Source: Bacillota bacterium
GTDB lineage: Bacteria; Bacillota_B; Desulfitobacteriia; Desulfitobacteriales; Desulfitobacteriaceae
Direction of reading: 5' to 3'
DNA: 8,261 nucleotides
NCBI GenBank assembly: GCA_021779415.1
Contig: JAJYAS010000123.1
Span: 1-8,261, forward strand
The notes below the pieces were generated by a model. The model did not search any database. It had not been told where the DNA came from and was given only the letters and a program-made list of their open reading frames with translations. Of this stretch, positions 6,141-8,261 are shown one piece after another. The first letter of the stretch is position 1, and every line of letters starts with the position of its first letter. Position numbers and translations under genes: made by a program.

Positions 6141-8182
6141 TACTCTTCCTCCTTGTTTAGGATCTCAACCAATTCACTGCGTATATCTTTCAAATCTCCG
6201 AAACGCAAAACCTCGGCAAAGAGATCATTCTCTACTAGGGCAACGCTGATTTTTCCTAGCAATTCAAGAATGTAATTGCTTTCATCTTTGCGAGCTAGCA
6301 TCACGAGAAAGGTATCGACTTCTTCAGAAGAGTACCCAACTCCTTTGGTTTTGATAAAGTGTTTGAGCCGAAAAGCACCCACAAACGGTGCAGAAATTTC
6401 CTCCGCGCGAAAGTGGATGAGAGCTACATGGCGTCCAGGGATAATAACGTTCCCTTTTTCTTCCCGTTTTGCGATCAAATACTGAATGCGTCCTTTGTCT
6501 GCAATCAAATGAGAAGCGTGTATTTCCATGACAATGTCCTGAATAGTATCTTGGTAGGTTTCGGCCATTAAATTTTTAAGCTGAAAATTCTGGAGCATGG
6601 CATTGGCAGTGTCAAAATCCTTTTCTGTTTCATCGGGTTCGTTCACGGGTAAAGACACATCCTTTTGCCGCAAACCCTCTTTCCCTACTTGGTTAATCGT
6701 TGTTTTTATTTTCTCGATATCTTCTCTCGGTAGAAAAGGAGATATTACTGTCAGTTCAGGCACGATTTCATGCCCGATGTTAACCGTAGAAACCACCATG
6801 GTATAACCGTTTTTGAGCTTGTCATGCATATCCCGTAAGGAACATATCTCAATAGTCTCAAAATCGGGAAACTCGTTTTTGATTTTATGATACAGCATTT
6901 TAGCCGTACTCATCCCATTCGGGCAAATGATGAGCATACTGTTTATTTTCTCATTCTTGTGCTGGCGTTCGAGTGCCGCACCGATATGCATGGTAATATA
7001 GCCTACTTCATTGGTGGGTATCATTAAGTTATATTTTGAGAAAACATGCCGACACGCATAAGAAACCGCGTTATAGAGTTGCTCATAGTAGTTCCTGATC
7101 TCATGGATGATTGGGTTTCTTACTTCCAGCCCCATTGTCAAGCGGTATAACGCTGGATTAATGTGCTGGATCAGACCCCTCAGCAGAGTCTCATCACAAG
7201 AGATTTTCTGATTGAGTTTTTTTCCGGTGAGATAGATCATTTCCCGGATCAGATCTTCAAGTTCCAAGCCCAGTCCCTTAGCTCCATTTTCATCTTGAAA
7301 CAGGTTCCTTTCACCATGTAGGTGCATTGCCAGATAGGCTCGTTCGTTCTCTGGCAGGTCAATTCCGTGGGAGTGGAGAATTTCCTGAACCTGGGTCATG
7401 AAGCCAAACTCCTCTGAGGAGAGGATATCCTGAACCAATTGAGTCGGCAGTTCAATGGGGGTCTGACTCTCTGTGCGTTTAATGACCAGCAATAAGTGCA
7501 TATATGCGCTGAAAAATTTGATATCATTGGTTTGAGGTACATTTTCATAAATTTCTTCGATTAACTCTTTGGTCAAGGAGGTTAACTTTTCCCCAAAAGT
7601 AACCTTAAAGAAAGCCAATAACAGATAATCATTGCTGTCTTCATAAAGAAATGTCAGCAATTCACTAAGGGGTTTGTAGTTATAGATGAGATCAACAAAA
7701 GCATTGCGCTTATGCCAATCCAAGCCCGTAACTTCTAGACCGTACCCTCTTTTGCGAACTAAGGTCAGGTTTTTTTCTTGCAACCAGCTTTGAATTTTGT
7801 CTAGATAAAAACTGATGGTCCCTTCAACGACATTAAATTGATGGCTAAAGTAAGCAGATTTAATTGGCTCATACGCCAGAAGGAGTTGCGCCGTGATCAA
7901 CACTTGACGTTGCTCTTGATTAAGCATCCAGAGATGAGGTATTTCTTTGAGAGCCTCTCGCACTTCAGCTAAACCTTGCTCTGCCCCGTCAATATGGAGT
8001 CTCCCGCCACTTTCCGAGATACGCACCTTGTGGTGCTTAAGCCCATCGTTCAGAGCAGAGGTCTCCCGTAATATCGTCCTCTCACTGACCTCAATTTGTT
8101 GAGAAAGGCCTCTAATCGTTAGAGGACCTTTCTCCATGAGATTATTCAAGATGAACTTTTGCCTAACAGTTAGTTGATCCAC
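6140..8182 (-). CDS. MtlR-type PTS-regulated transcriptional activator (HTH-PRD-PRD-EIIB-EIIA)
   Basis: A 680-residue PRD-containing activator. Order: N-terminal winged helix (about 5-65, with LTIRGLSQQIEVSERTILRE), a second HTH-like region (about 85-155), PRD1 (about 185-300, with H229 and H287/H289 in YLAMHLHGER), PRD2 (about 305-410, with H340 and H399 in YITMHIGAALER), an EIIB-Gat-like domain (about 414-500, C420 in IICPNGMSTA) and a C-terminal EIIA-like domain (about 535-675, H590 in IPGRHVALIH). These positions nearly match the regulatory residues I recall for B. subtilis MtlR (H342, H399, C419, H599). By analogy, HPr phosphorylation of PRD2 activates it, and EII-dependent phosphorylation of the EIIB/EIIA-like domains inactivates it. 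It starts with GTG at 8182, preceded by AGGTGAG overlapping the stop of the upstream EII gene, so it is cotranscribed with its probable target operon. Which sugar it senses is unknown. Confidence 0.9.
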   Translation of the reverse strand: MDQLTVRQKFILNNLMEKGPLTIRGLSQQIEVSERTILRETSALNDGLKHHKVRISESGGRLHIDGAEQGLAEVREALKEIPHLWMLNQEQRQVLITAQLLLAYEPIKSAYFSHQFNVVEGTISFYLDKIQSWLQEKNLTLVRKRGYGLEVTGLDWHKRNAFVDLIYNYKPLSELLTFLYEDSNDYLLLAFFKVTFGEKLTSLTKELIEEIYENVPQTNDIKFFSAYMHLLLVIKRTESQTPIELPTQLVQDILSSEEFGFMTQVQEILHSHGIDLPENERAYLAMHLHGERNLFQDENGAKGLGLELEDLIREMIYLTGKKLNQKISCDETLLRGLIQHINPALYRLTMGLEVRNPIIHEIRNYYEQLYNAVSYACRHVFSKYNLMIPTNEVGYITMHIGAALERQHKNEKINSMLIICPNGMSTAKMLYHKIKNEFPDFETIEICSLRDMHDKLKNGYTMVVSTVNIGHEIVPELTVISPFLPREDIEKIKTTINQVGKEGLRQKDVSLPVNEPDETEKDFDTANAMLQNFQLKNLMAETYQDTIQDIVMEIHASHLIADKGRIQYLIAKREEKGNVIIPGRHVALIHFRAEEISAPFVGAFRLKHFIKTKGVGYSSEEVDTFLVMLARKDESNYILELLGKISVALVENDLFAEVLRFGDLKDIRSELVEILNKEEE

Positions 8183-8190
8183 ATTCTCAC

Positions 8191-8261
8191 CTATTTTTTC
8201 AAACTGTTGACATACTCTTCATACGCTGTTTTGTCCAAGAAGTTTTTAATGGTGACGATTT
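8191..8261 (-). CDS. C-terminal end of a PTS EIIB/EIICB gene (probably mannitol type), cut by window edge
   Basis: Only the last 22 codons and the TAG are visible: the frame reads IVTIKNFLDKTAYEEYVNSL followed by two lysines. The strand-then-NFLDxxxYEEYV pattern resembles the C-terminal helix of mannitol-type EIIB domains from memory. The position directly before an MtlR-type regulator and a mannitol-type EIIA fits the EIIB or EIICB permease of the same system. The stop codon lies 8 nt before the start of the regulator, so the two are cotranscribed. The identity is an inference from context; the open reading frame itself is clear. Confidence 0.55.
   Translation of the reverse strand, partial: IVTIKNFLDKTAYEEYVNSLKK

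Overview
The window reads as a chromosomal segment of an anaerobic, moderately AT-rich Firmicute. A Clostridia/Peptococcaceae relative such as Desulfosporosinus or Desulfitobacterium is my best guess from protein style, Shine-Dalgarno strength, NiaR/NiaP and MtlR-type regulation, and a probable selenoprotein. That placement is inference; no rRNA or other marker gene is present.

Left part (1-1018, all minus strand): the first 91 codons of a crotonase-family (enoyl-CoA hydratase/isomerase) gene run off the left edge. Next comes a stretch that looks non-coding to ordinary ORF finding but holds the most interesting item here. This is a 105-residue gene (543-860) with one in-frame TGA at codon 32, followed 24 nt later by a perfect 9-bp hairpin with a GGU loop. 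That hairpin is a textbook bacterial SECIS geometry. The gene has its own promoter, ribosome binding site and terminator, so I call it a small selenoprotein that standard annotation would miss.

Middle part (about 950-3165): a divergent pair consisting of a NiaP-type nicotinate/MFS transporter (minus) and the NiaR-type nicotinate-responsive repressor with a 3H domain (plus). Between them lies a GTGTC-AA-GACAC palindrome that overlaps the -35 of the transporter promoter and sits just upstream of that of the repressor. A bidirectional terminator separates niaR from the convergent operon to its right.

Right part (3178-8261, all minus strand): a tightly packed phosphotransferase (PTS) operon. In transcription order it has the end of a probable mannitol-type EIIB/EIICB gene (cut by the right edge), an MtlR-type PRD activator, a mannitol-type EIIA, a 1-phosphofructokinase-like PfkB kinase, a YggP-like zinc dehydrogenase (L-sorbose-1-phosphate reductase family) and a dedicated HPr. 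A coherent reading is that a hexitol or ketohexose enters as its phosphate through EII. The dehydrogenase interconverts polyol phosphate and ketose 1-phosphate, and the kinase makes the bisphosphate for glycolysis. HPr and EIIA carry the phosphoryl group and also report PTS state to MtlR. The real substrate cannot be read from sequence.
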